DNA of 38,241 bases from a virus. Shown here piece by piece: positions 16,087-23,707 of the stretch. A model generated the notes under the pieces. It had not been told where the DNA came from. It was given only the letters and a program-made list of their open reading frames with translations, and made no database searches. Made by a program: the position numbers and the translations under genes. The stretch covers positions 1 through 38,241 of the IMG/VR virus record IMGVR_UViG_3300042691_022738. One strand, written 5' to 3'. Position 1 is the first letter of the stretch. Each line of letters opens with the position of its first letter.

Positions 16087-16517
16087 GCAGGAATTATGCA
16101 CAAGGGTTTTTTGAAGTACGAAACCCACAAAAATACGTAGGCAAAGGCAAACCCAAATATCGTTCAGGTTGGGAACAGGCCTTCATGCGTTTTTGTGACA
16201 ACAACGACAACATAGTTCAATGGGCCAGCGAGTCAATTTCCATACCCTATCGTCATCCACTCACAGGAAAGATGACCAACTATATTCCAGACTTCTTGAT
16301 ACAGTATCGCACTAGAAATAACACTGTAGTCACAGAGCTGATTGAAATCAAACCCAAAAAACAAAGCATACTAGAAAGCAAGGCATCGGTTAGAGACCGT
16401 GCTATTGTTGCTGTAAATTATGCCAAATGGGACGCCGCAACCAAGTGGTGTCGACGCCAGGGCTTGCAATTTCGGGTAATCACAGAAGACGATATCTTCC
16501 GCAACGGCAAGAAATAA
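16083..16517 (+). CDS. 4: Head completion nuclease, gp4-like (TnsA fold)
   Basis: 144 aa. YRSGWEQAFMRFCD (26-39), YRHPLTGKMTNYIPDFLIQY (56-75) and ELIEIKPKKQ (85-94) form a PD-(D/E)xK site with E31, D70, E88 and K90, as in T4 gp4 (also called 50/65) and TnsA-type endonucleases. T4 gp4 acts at the portal vertex after packaging, before the neck is added. Overlaps the preceding gene by ATGA. The TAA stop is immediately followed by the inverted repeat and late promoter of the terminase small subunit. Confidence 0.88.
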   Translation: MSRNYAQGFFEVRNPQKYVGKGKPKYRSGWEQAFMRFCDNNDNIVQWASESISIPYRHPLTGKMTNYIPDFLIQYRTRNNTVVTELIEIKPKKQSILESKASVRDRAIVAVNYAKWDAATKWCRRQGLQFRVITEDDIFRNGKK

Positions 16518-16535
16518 TGCGGTAAATACCCGCAT
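16517..16535 (+). promoter_or_regulatory. Inverted repeat with late promoter in its loop, covering gp16 start
   Basis: ATGCGG (16517-16522) pairs with CCGCAT (16530-16535); the loop is TAAATAC. The late core TAAATA is at 16523-16528 and the start codon ATG at 16534, five bases later, so its A and T lie in the 3' arm. Predicted +1 is the A of ATG. In read-through RNA the start codon is paired; in a promoter transcript the 5' arm is missing. Confidence 0.65.
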
Positions 16536-17025
16536 GACTAAGAAATTAGAGGAACTTTTCGATCTTCCACTCAAGGAGGATTCCGCCGATGATGCCCTGC
16601 CTGGCAACGACATTGAAACCAACTTGCCCGTTCTTCCAGATGCATTAGAAAAACTTGACAAAATTGAAGCCGCATTGCCGGCTGTGCGTGGACTGGAAGC
16701 CAGTGATGCAGAAATGGACGATCTAGCGGCCAAAGCCACAGAAAGCTTCAATGATCTCATGGATTTGGGCATGAATGTAGACAGCCGCTACGCCAGTGAA
16801 ATTTTTTCTGTGGCCAGCACCCTGTTAGGGCATGCGATCACAGCCAAAACAGCCAAGCTCAACAAGAAACTAAAAATGATTGATCTACAGCTTAAAAAAG
16901 CCAAGTTTGATCGTGATGGCGCCAACGGTGAAGAGTCAGCTATTGCCACAGGCACAGGACACATACTTGATCGCAACGAACTCTTGGAGCGATTGGTCAA
17001 GCGCGAACAACCAAAGAAGCCCTAA
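16534..17025 (+). CDS. 16: Terminase small subunit, gp16-like
   Basis: 163 aa. An acidic N-terminus (KLEELFDLPLKEDSADDALPG) is followed by a helical core with SRYASEIFSVASTLLGHAITAKTAKLNKKLKMIDLQLKK (about 93-131) and GTGHILDRNELLERLV. This layout matches T4 gp16, whose central helices form the ring that stimulates gp17 during packaging. There is no Shine-Dalgarno, and the next in-frame ATG is too far in, so the ATG at 16534 must be used. It probably sits at the very 5' end of the late mRNA. gp17 is not adjacent but 6.7 kb downstream. Confidence 0.75.
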   Translation: MTKKLEELFDLPLKEDSADDALPGNDIETNLPVLPDALEKLDKIEAALPAVRGLEASDAEMDDLAAKATESFNDLMDLGMNVDSRYASEIFSVASTLLGHAITAKTAKLNKKLKMIDLQLKKAKFDRDGANGEESAIATGTGHILDRNELLERLVKREQPKKP

Positions 17026-17030
17026 TAGGC

Positions 17031-17036
17031 TAAATA
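17031..17036 (+). promoter_or_regulatory. Late promoter of the capsid-cargo cluster
   Basis: CTAAATA at 17030-17036, predicted +1 at 17042, then an AGGGGA ribosome site before the ATG at 17054. It heads the run of coupled genes 17054-23140. Confidence 0.65.
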
Positions 17037-17053
17037 TGATATAGGGGATTGAT

Positions 17054-17656
17054 ATGAAAACTTTTGCAGAATACTTAACAGAATCCAAACACACATACAA
17101 CTATCGCATCAAGATAGCAGGCGACGTTGACAGTGGATTTATGAGTGAGTTTAAAGAAAAACTCAAACAATTTGATGTGGTGTCAATGACGGCACCCAAG
17201 AAAACACCAGTGCAGAAAGAACTAACGGACTTTCCACAGTACAACAATGAAAGCATGACATTCATGGACGTGGTGTTTAATTACCCAGCAACACCTCCAC
17301 AGATAACACAGATCGTTCAGTTATTGGGCATGGATCCAAACCGTGTGATCATGCAAGATACCAAGTATGCTGATTCAATTGATCAAGAACGTGACACACA
17401 AGAATCTGAAAGTAAAAATCTGTTGACAGACACTGATTATCCTGCTCCCAACAAAGAGCAAAAAGCCTTGAGTAAAGACTACGCAACTGGCCCCTATGAT
17501 CATGCAGTGGTTAAAAATGCTTACAAGAGTGACTTCACAGTGGCTGGTGGTAAAACTCCTCCAGCAGTGACATCAAATGAATTTCCAATGGGTGACAAGA
17601 GCCCTGTTGGAACTACAAAAAATAGATTGCCAGCTGTACGCAGTAACGCCAGATAA
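17054..17656 (+). CDS. Head protein candidate with capsid-targeting-like N-terminus
   Basis: 200 aa. The N-terminus MKTFAEYLTE|S closely resembles the T4 internal-protein capsid-targeting sequence (MKTYQEFIAE in T4), ending in the L/I-x-E motif cut by the gp21 prohead protease. The rest contains NYRIKIAGDVDSGFMSEFKEKLKQFDVVSMTAPKKTP, MTFMDVVFNYPATPPQITQIVQLLG, and a long Asp/Lys/Pro-rich C-terminus. I recognise it as a conserved T4-like aquatic-phage protein without known function. The predicted role, packaging into the prohead and cleavage, rests on the N-terminus only. Confidence 0.75.
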   Translation: MKTFAEYLTESKHTYNYRIKIAGDVDSGFMSEFKEKLKQFDVVSMTAPKKTPVQKELTDFPQYNNESMTFMDVVFNYPATPPQITQIVQLLGMDPNRVIMQDTKYADSIDQERDTQESESKNLLTDTDYPAPNKEQKALSKDYATGPYDHAVVKNAYKSDFTVAGGKTPPAVTSNEFPMGDKSPVGTTKNRLPAVRSNAR

Positions 17657-17667
17657 GGAAAACAAAA

Positions 17668-19161
17668 ATGAAGAACATGTATGAAATACTTGATAGAATG
17701 AATTTGCTGGAAGGCAAAGGTAGCAAACCTGATTTCCTTGATCTAGACAACGATAAAAATCGCAAAGAGACAATGAAGGCAGCGGCTGCAGATGCTGACA
17801 AGCCTAAAAAGGCCTTTTCAAAGATGGACGAAGCCGACATGGAAGAAGGCAATCGTTTTACTGGTAACCTTGCCAAGGCTCGTGCCGCTGGGTTGAAGAA
17901 AGCCGACTTAGATGGTGACGGCGACATGGAAACAGTACGTGAAGAAAATCTTGACGAACTTGACATGAAGTTACTCAAAGGCCTGCAAGGTGCTATGAGC
18001 AAGACTCAAAAGGATTCTGAAAGCGATCGCAACATACACAAGAAGTATGGTTATCGCAGTGACCGTGATGACACTGGCAACGATGATGACTATGACGAGC
18101 ACGGCAATCTCAAAGACAAGAAAAAAACCAAAAGCAAAGATGACGGTCCAAAGAAAAAAGGCCGTCCAGCAGGCACAGGTCGTAAACTTGGCGCCAAAGG
18201 TCCCACAGGCAAGAGCAAACTGCTCCGCATGAAAGAAGATGAAATGATTTCTTTGGTGGACAAAGGCGAATATGACCGCGAAGGCGACATGGCACGTGAA
18301 CAGTTACACACTGCTGCCGAAGCCGCAAAAGAATTGCACGACATACTTGATGCAGATGAGAATTTGCCAGAGTGGGTACAATCAAAAATTACCAAGGCTT
18401 TGGATTACTTGGACACAGCACGTGACTACATGAAAGCATCAGATGCTGAAGATGGAGAAGAAGTCATGCCCGAGCGCAAACTGTCAAAGCCCGAAATGAA
18501 CAAGCGCGAAAAGTTTGTGAAGTCAATGAAGAAATCCAAAGGCGACTTTGAAAAGCGTTATGGCGAGCGCGGTGAAGAGGTGATGTATGCTACCGCCACC
18601 AAGATGGCCAAGAAAAAAGGCAAAGAGGAAACTGAAGAGTCCACAGTGGCTGGGTCAGTGGCAACTGCTCCTGCCGAAAGCGGAAAAGGAAAAAAAGGTA
18701 TGGTATTTGGTAAAGGTGTGTATGAAGGTCAAATTGCTGAAAGCTTTGAAAAGAAACTCACTGCACTTACTGAAGGCATGAGTATCAACATGAGCATGGG
18801 CGAAGAAGGTCAAAAGAGTTTGACAGTCACTGCCACAGACGAAGATGCTGAACAGTTGGCTATGATTCTTAAAATGGCAGGCCTGGGTTCCAGTGCAGGA
18901 CACAAAGAAGTATGTCCAGTGTGCGGATCTGCAGATTGTGGTTGCGAGCAAATGGATGAAGACTATTCCAACAGCCCAGACGAAGAAACACAAACCACAG
19001 ACTACATGACCAAAACCATTGCCGGCGGTTTAAACAAGCCCAAGCGCGATGTTGCAGGCAACGGCCAGACCACTGTGCCTGTGTCAGCTGTTCGTGTACA
19101 AGAAGAAGCAGACATTGAGTCACATTTGACCAATCTTTACAAACAGTTTAAAGCACAATGA
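17668..19161 (+). CDS. Large charged prohead/scaffold-like protein with Ca-binding-like loops
   Basis: 497 aa with AAGGA upstream. Very Lys/Asp/Glu-rich. N-terminus MKNMYEILDRMNLLE|G ends in an L-x-E|G site; other such sites are QIAE|S and ALTE|G (about residues 350-370). Two D-x-D-x-D loops, FLDLDNDKN (23-31) and ADLDGDGD (79-86), resemble EF-hand or dockerin loops. Further blocks are LPEWVQSKITKALDYLDTARDYM and KRYGERGEEVMYATATKMAKKKG, known to recur in aquatic T4-like phages. A CPVCGSADCGC knuckle sits near residue 414. The features fit a cleaved prohead core or cargo protein, but no function is proven. Confidence 0.75.
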   Translation: MKNMYEILDRMNLLEGKGSKPDFLDLDNDKNRKETMKAAAADADKPKKAFSKMDEADMEEGNRFTGNLAKARAAGLKKADLDGDGDMETVREENLDELDMKLLKGLQGAMSKTQKDSESDRNIHKKYGYRSDRDDTGNDDDYDEHGNLKDKKKTKSKDDGPKKKGRPAGTGRKLGAKGPTGKSKLLRMKEDEMISLVDKGEYDREGDMAREQLHTAAEAAKELHDILDADENLPEWVQSKITKALDYLDTARDYMKASDAEDGEEVMPERKLSKPEMNKREKFVKSMKKSKGDFEKRYGERGEEVMYATATKMAKKKGKEETEESTVAGSVATAPAESGKGKKGMVFGKGVYEGQIAESFEKKLTALTEGMSINMSMGEEGQKSLTVTATDEDAEQLAMILKMAGLGSSAGHKEVCPVCGSADCGCEQMDEDYSNSPDEETQTTDYMTKTIAGGLNKPKRDVAGNGQTTVPVSAVRVQEEADIESHLTNLYKQFKAQ

Positions 19162-19784
19162 AATCTTTAAAAGACTATCTTGCCGAATCGCAACAATGGA
19201 TGGAGAATCCAGCAGTGGGCGATGACTTTGCTATCAACATCAAAGAAGATTGTTTGATTGAAAGTCACATCATTGCTGTTGAAGAAGATAGACTGTGCAT
19301 TGAAGCAGACAGCAAACTCATTGCCATACTAGAAAGCTATGGATACACAGTAGAAGATACATGCTCAGAGTGTATGCAAGAAGCTTGCGGATGTGTTGAT
19401 GAAATGATGAGCGTGGATGACACTCTGGTCAGTGAAGATCCCACAGAAGAAGAGCCACCAAGCATGACCATACCAGCCACAGATGGTACCACAGAAGATG
19501 ATCCCATTGGCGAAGCTGAATATCAAGGCCGCAAAGTGCCATTGGGTAAACCCATGCGTGGTGATACAAAAAAATTCAAAGTGTATGTCCGAGACCCTGC
19601 CACTGGCAATGTTAAAAAAGTAAACTTTGGTCACGGTGGTACCACAGCCAAACGATTGGGTCAAAAGACCATGAAGATCAAAAAATCAAATCCTGCACGT
19701 CGCAAGAGTTTTAGAGCACGTCATAACTGTGACAACCCAGGACCAAGAACAAAGGCACGTTATTGGTCGTGCCGTGCGTGGTAA
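19158..19784 (+). CDS. Capsid-targeted-like protein with basic DUF5872-like C-terminus
   Basis: 208 aa, coupled to the upstream gene by ATGA. N-terminus MKSLKDYLAE|S is of the capsid-targeting/gp21 type. An acidic middle holds CSECMQEACGC. The basic C-terminal 90 residues (GRKVPLGKPMRGDTKKFKVYVRD; VNFGHGGTTAKRLG; NPARRKSFRARHNCDNPG, then KARYWSCRAW) match the module I know from phage proteins as DUF5872. The basic, Cys/His-bearing end could bind DNA. An acidic half that may be lost by proteolysis and a basic half that is retained would fit an internal head protein; this is inference. Confidence 0.75.
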   Translation: MKSLKDYLAESQQWMENPAVGDDFAINIKEDCLIESHIIAVEEDRLCIEADSKLIAILESYGYTVEDTCSECMQEACGCVDEMMSVDDTLVSEDPTEEEPPSMTIPATDGTTEDDPIGEAEYQGRKVPLGKPMRGDTKKFKVYVRDPATGNVKKVNFGHGGTTAKRLGQKTMKIKKSNPARRKSFRARHNCDNPGPRTKARYWSCRAW

Positions 19785-19799
19785 TAAGGAAAAAATAAA

Positions 19800-20078
19800 A
19801 TGGCCGCAAACGTATATACATCATTGGGGAATGCAACAGTTTACACAGATAAACTACAAATAGCCACAGGTGCTAATGCTGTTACATATCAAGCCTATGC
19901 CACCGCACTGGGTAGCGCCGATCCTGTGGGTAATATCTATTCTGCACCAATCACAATACCGGCTAACACTGTGTTTGAAGTCTATGCTGGCGCTGGAAAC
20001 AAAGTCACTGTTACAGGAACACCGTTTACTGCTCTTGAATTAGGAACAGCAAGCTCGGCTCAAGAAAGCGTGTTCTAA
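19800..20078 (+). CDS. Small beta-rich protein of unknown function
   Basis: 92 aa, AAGGA upstream of the ATG. Alternating Val/Thr/Ala strands (NATVYTDKLQIATGANAVTYQAYATALGS; YSAPITIPANTVFEVYAGAGNKVTVTGTPFTALELG) suggest a small beta-sandwich. It lacks the capsid-targeting N-terminus of its neighbours. Decoration or virion protein is possible from the shape and location, but no family was recognised. Confidence 0.65.
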   Translation: MAANVYTSLGNATVYTDKLQIATGANAVTYQAYATALGSADPVGNIYSAPITIPANTVFEVYAGAGNKVTVTGTPFTALELGTASSAQESVF

Positions 20079-20080
20079 AC

Positions 20081-20452
20081 ATGCGAGCACGTGAATTCAT
20101 TGCCGAACGCCGAGGTAAAATCAGCCACAGGCATCAACAGGCCACACGTGGGCTTGATCTCTTTCGTGATAAAAAACGAACCAATTCGGACTACGTACTT
20201 AATCGTGTGATGATGGCTGTGGCCTCAGCTGACGGCACAGACGCTCCTATTGAAATGGATCAACAGAGTTGGGTAGGTACTCGAAGATCAGCGCATCCCT
20301 ACACACAAGAAGAACAAAACATGCTCAAGCAGGCATTCCGTGCCGCTGGAGCAGAATATGATGACGTCAACAACGGCGACATGGATAGTCAAGAAATGAA
20401 CGATGTCAACAAACAAAGTCCTGTCAAAGGATTCCGAGGTTATCCGCGATGA
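20081..20452 (+). CDS. Capsid-targeting-like small protein, paralogue A
   Basis: 123 aa, 2 nt after the preceding stop. N-terminus MRAREFIAE|R looks like a shortened capsid-targeting tag with an I-x-E end. The middle has SDYVLNRVMMAVASADGTDAPIEMDQQSWVGTRRSAHPYTQEEQNMLKQAFRAAGAEYDDVN, a segment conserved in aquatic T4-like phages. The C-terminus QSPVKGFRGYPR is shared with the next gene. Coupled to that gene by ATGA. No catalytic motif seen. Confidence 0.72.
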   Translation: MRAREFIAERRGKISHRHQQATRGLDLFRDKKRTNSDYVLNRVMMAVASADGTDAPIEMDQQSWVGTRRSAHPYTQEEQNMLKQAFRAAGAEYDDVNNGDMDSQEMNDVNKQSPVKGFRGYPR

Positions 20453-20835
20453 GAGCACGTGAGTTTATTGTAGAACAACAAGATCTTGCTCCAGAGCAAG
20501 AAGCACCCATGCGTCAGACATATACTATACCTGGACTCAGTGCCAGTGATCCCTACAACAACTATAGATTTGGTGTGGCTATGGCTCGCGCCAGGGCCGA
20601 CTACCGTGCAGACGACGTCAACCCTTATAAACCTGAGTGGTCAAAAGAAACACCATTTGGTGAACACGGTGTGGTAGTGGGCATGAATGCAGGTATTCGT
20701 CCTGTGATTGATGCGGCACTGCGGATGACTGGAACCAAAGGTGGTAAAAAATTAGTAACCTCTGCTGACAGTGAAGAGCCAGACTTGGTTCAAATCAACA
20801 GCCCTATCAAAGCATTTAAAGGATATCCACGATAA
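20449..20835 (+). CDS. Capsid-targeting-like small protein, paralogue B
   Basis: 128 aa. It has the same two ends as its upstream neighbour: MRAREFIVE|Q at the N-terminus and NSPIKAFKGYPR at the C-terminus. The middle differs and contains NYRFGVAMARARADYRADDVNPYKPEWSKETPFGEHGVVVGMNAGIRPVIDAALRMTG. The stop overlaps the next start as TAATG. The shared ends with a different core look like a tag-and-cargo arrangement or a diverged duplication. Confidence 0.72.
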   Translation: MRAREFIVEQQDLAPEQEAPMRQTYTIPGLSASDPYNNYRFGVAMARARADYRADDVNPYKPEWSKETPFGEHGVVVGMNAGIRPVIDAALRMTGTKGGKKLVTSADSEEPDLVQINSPIKAFKGYPR

Positions 20836-22436
20836 TGGCCTATCCAGAACCAACAGAAGTCGCACCATGGTATCTACGTAATATAACGCAGGCCCTGGAG
20901 CTGGACGAAGCCACTGGCAACGTATTTGTCCGCACCAATGCTTCCATACTTGGCAATGTGAGTGTGGGCAATGTCAGCATTGGCGCACTGGGTAATGTTG
21001 ATCTCTCAGGAAACTCATTGCCAGTCACAGTTTCATCTGGCAACGTCACAGTATATCAAGGAACCACACCCTGGGTGATCTCTGGCAACACGGTGGTGTC
21101 AGGTAATGTGGGTATTCTGGGCAATGTCAACGTCACACAAGGCACAAGTCCTTGGGTAGTGTCGGGCAATGTGGGTATAACAGGCACGGCCAATGTTGTG
21201 TTGGCCGATGATGCCAATGTTGTTATTTCAGGATTTTCGGGTGCCACAGCAGACGCATTTGGTCGACTGCGTGTGTCAGAGCCATTCACCTTGTTTGACA
21301 GCCAGGCACGCTACTACGATCACGGTCAGTTTGCTTCCAATGTAGCAGGCACAGGCAACGTTGTGTATGTTGCCGCACAGAGTTCTTACCAACTCAACGT
21401 AGGATCCGCATCGGGCGATTCGGTGTTGAGAGAAACACTGAAACCTTTTCCATATCAGCCAGGCAAGAGCCAACTGACCATGAACACATTCTGTTTTGAT
21501 ACACCCAAAACAAATCTGCGCCAACGTGTGGGACTGTTTGATGCCAATGATGGCGTGTTCTTTGAAAACGACGGCACCTATAACTACTTTGTGATACGTT
21601 CGGGATCAACTGGTGCGGAAGAACGTGTGCGCCAGGATTCCTGGAATGTTGATAATCTTCTTGGTGGCGGTGGAACATCTAACCCATCAGGTATTACGCT
21701 GTACCCACAACGCACACAGATCATGTTTGCCGATGTGGAGTGGTTGGGCGTGGGCTCGGTGCGTGTGGGTTTTGTAATCGACGGCGCCTATGTTAACTGT
21801 CACATATTCAATCACGCCAACCAATCGGGCAACACTAAGGTCTACATGACCACGGCCACCTTGCCCATACGCTATGAAATAACCAACACTGGCGCTGTCG
21901 CCGGCGACAGCATGATGACACAGATCTGTAGCACAGTGATCTCTGAAGGTGGATTCCAACTGAGTGGATCAGGCAATCCTCGAGCAGCCAGCCATGCATT
22001 GGGCACTCCAGTGCGGTTGCCCAATGATCAGAGTTTTAAACCAGTGATTGCCATCCGCCTCAAAAGCACCAATCTCAATGCCGTGGTCATACCCATAAAC
22101 TACAGCTTGGTACCTGTGGCTGCCAGCATATTTCAATATCGCATCTATAAAAAAGCCATCACATCAGGTGGAACATGGACGGATTCGGCCGCCGACAGTT
22201 CAGTGCAATACAACCTCGCTCCCACAGCCTTGGTGTCAGGCGACATTGCTGAACAGTCGTTCATAAACTCAACCAACCAAAGCACAGGATCACCCACACA
22301 GGAAATATTCACATTTGAATATCAACTGGAGCGAGAGCCTTTTACTGGCACACCATACGAGTATGTGATTACCATGGCCACAATCGGAACCAACCAAGAC
22401 GTATATGCCAGCGTAGAATGGCAGGAGATAACATAA
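20835..22436 (+). CDS. Virion/fibre structural protein with GTxPWVxSG repeats
   Basis: 533 aa, start overlapping the upstream stop (TAATG) with AAGGA 11 nt before. Residues about 33-130 are beta-repeat (GNVSVGNVSIGALGNV) with two copies of QGTTPWVISGN / QGTSPWVVSGN, a motif common in phage fibres. The next block, DAFGRLRVSEPFTLFDSQARYYD, begins a long beta-rich domain typical of a structural protein conserved in T4-like and other large phages. It is probably a head-attached fibre or baseplate protein; the exact place in the virion is unknown. The stop overlaps the nuclease start (TAATG). Confidence 0.7.
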   Translation: MAYPEPTEVAPWYLRNITQALELDEATGNVFVRTNASILGNVSVGNVSIGALGNVDLSGNSLPVTVSSGNVTVYQGTTPWVISGNTVVSGNVGILGNVNVTQGTSPWVVSGNVGITGTANVVLADDANVVISGFSGATADAFGRLRVSEPFTLFDSQARYYDHGQFASNVAGTGNVVYVAAQSSYQLNVGSASGDSVLRETLKPFPYQPGKSQLTMNTFCFDTPKTNLRQRVGLFDANDGVFFENDGTYNYFVIRSGSTGAEERVRQDSWNVDNLLGGGGTSNPSGITLYPQRTQIMFADVEWLGVGSVRVGFVIDGAYVNCHIFNHANQSGNTKVYMTTATLPIRYEITNTGAVAGDSMMTQICSTVISEGGFQLSGSGNPRAASHALGTPVRLPNDQSFKPVIAIRLKSTNLNAVVIPINYSLVPVAASIFQYRIYKKAITSGGTWTDSAADSSVQYNLAPTALVSGDIAEQSFINSTNQSTGSPTQEIFTFEYQLEREPFTGTPYEYVITMATIGTNQDVYASVEWQEIT

Positions 22437-23140
22437 TGAAAAAGTTATTGTTAGTATTATTGTTTACTCCGCTGGCAGCATGGGCACAGATCAACGCTCA
22501 ATGTCCACAGTTTACTAGCCATGGCACACCTGCTTATCAAGCACAGCCCGGCGATCAAGAACTGTGTAGAACAAACTATGCTGTAATACATCGTTGTTCA
22601 GTCAAAGCTCCTGTGGCAGTGTTTGAACATTTAACTGTGGCTTCAATGACAGGTCCTGCCAAACGCAAAGACAACTTCCGTCCTGATCCTGATGTGCATG
22701 AACAATGTCGTGCCACACTGGCAGACTATGCCACCGTGGGACGTACACACGATCGCGGTCACATGGCACCAGCTGGGAACAACACAACCAATGATCAAAT
22801 CATGAGCGAGAGTTTCTTCTTGTCAAACATGGTAGCGCAAGTGGCCAACAACAACCGTGGCATTTGGAAGCAGTTGGAAACATGGGAACGTGATTGGGCC
22901 AGCAAAGGTGGTGACTTCTACATCATCTCAGGTGGTATATTTGATCCTGGTCATCCTGTCACAGGCAACAACCTAGGCATACCCACACGTCTATACAAAG
23001 TCATACACGAAAAAACATCAGGGCAGACCATGGCCTACCTAATGCCCAATGCTCCTCTACCCGTGGCGGATTTGCCCAAGTATCAAGTGCCTCTACCAGC
23101 AGTAGAAGAGGCCACTGGCATGCGTTTTCCTTTTAAATAA
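22436..23140 (+). CDS. Secreted DNA/RNA non-specific endonuclease (Serratia type)
   Basis: 234 aa from the ATG at 22436, chosen because GGAG lies upstream and the protein then begins with a clean signal peptide: MKKLLLVLLFTPLAAWAQ, with likely cleavage after AWA or AWAQ. The catalytic motif DRGHMAPAGNN (106-116, H109 general base) and the metal-ligand segment FFLSNMVAQVANNNRGIWKQLE (N131) are intact. Four cysteines early in the mature part (23, 44, 54, 91) suggest disulfides in the periplasm or outside. The family cleaves DNA and RNA without sequence preference. Coupled (TAATG) to a virion protein gene, and convergent with HNH (8-nt overlap). Confidence 0.88.
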   Translation: MKKLLLVLLFTPLAAWAQINAQCPQFTSHGTPAYQAQPGDQELCRTNYAVIHRCSVKAPVAVFEHLTVASMTGPAKRKDNFRPDPDVHEQCRATLADYATVGRTHDRGHMAPAGNNTTNDQIMSESFFLSNMVAQVANNNRGIWKQLETWERDWASKGGDFYIISGGIFDPGHPVTGNNLGIPTRLYKVIHEKTSGQTMAYLMPNAPLPVADLPKYQVPLPAVEEATGMRFPFK

Positions 23141-23669
23141 CTTTGGATTTTGATTCTTTGAGACCCAGGTAAGCATTCCAGCTGGGATGACGAACACCTG
23201 TATAAGTGCTTTTCACTGAATTGACCAAGGCCCAGTAATTGGGTTTCACTGGAGTTTTGTTTGGCCTCCAGATCTTTGATCCTTTTTCAGCATTGCACTC
23301 TTTACATGCTGTGACACAATTTTCCCAACTGGTAACACCACCGTGACTACGAGGTAGCACATGGTCTATGGTTAGTTCTCGACCGTTGAAAGTGTCATCA
23401 CAGTATTGGCAAGTAAACAGATCACGTAGATATAGATTTTGTCTACTGAACCGCATGCCTCCGTTTTTACCAAAACCTCGTTTGGTCACGGCCACAGCGG
23501 GTACACGCATCTCTAGTCGAGCACTGCGTACAGTCCAATCATCATACCATTCCAGCACTTGGATTTTGTCCAGGAAGAACAGCTTGATAGCAGTTTGCCA
23601 ATCTATGGTTGAAAGTGGCAAGTAGTTGACCGGTTGATAGTCCGGTGCTAATATTAGCGTATCGCTCAT
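23133..23669 (-). CDS. HNH endonuclease next to large terminase
   Basis: 178 aa from the ATG at 23669, chosen because the longer frame to 23714 would start upstream of the late promoter. HNH site: C87-x2-C90 (CQYC), TIDHVLPRSHGG (D102-H103), N117 (ENCV) and C122-x2-C125 (CKEC), a complete treble-clef nuclease. The N-terminus (ILAPDYQPVNYLPLSTIDWQTAIKLFFLDKIQVLEWY) is of the widespread stand-alone HNH family also found in bacteria. No Shine-Dalgarno; the ATG follows the late core by 5 nt. HNH proteins next to terminases help packaging cleavage in some phages; a host-derived or homing role is also possible. Confidence 0.85.
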   Translation of the reverse strand: MSDTLILAPDYQPVNYLPLSTIDWQTAIKLFFLDKIQVLEWYDDWTVRSARLEMRVPAVAVTKRGFGKNGGMRFSRQNLYLRDLFTCQYCDDTFNGRELTIDHVLPRSHGGVTSWENCVTACKECNAEKGSKIWRPNKTPVKPNYWALVNSVKSTYTGVRHPSWNAYLGLKESKSKVI

Positions 23670-23674
23670 AAGAA

Positions 23675-23680
23675 TATTTA
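23675..23680 (-). promoter_or_regulatory. Late promoter of HNH gene
   Basis: Minus strand ATAAATA-TTCTT-ATG: core at 23680-23675, five bases, then the start at 23669, so +1 is predicted on the A of ATG. The 38-nt divergent gap to gp17 shows no TAAATA on the plus strand. Confidence 0.6.
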
Positions 23681-23707
23681 TGTGTGTATATTTTGGTAAG
23701 TAATTGT

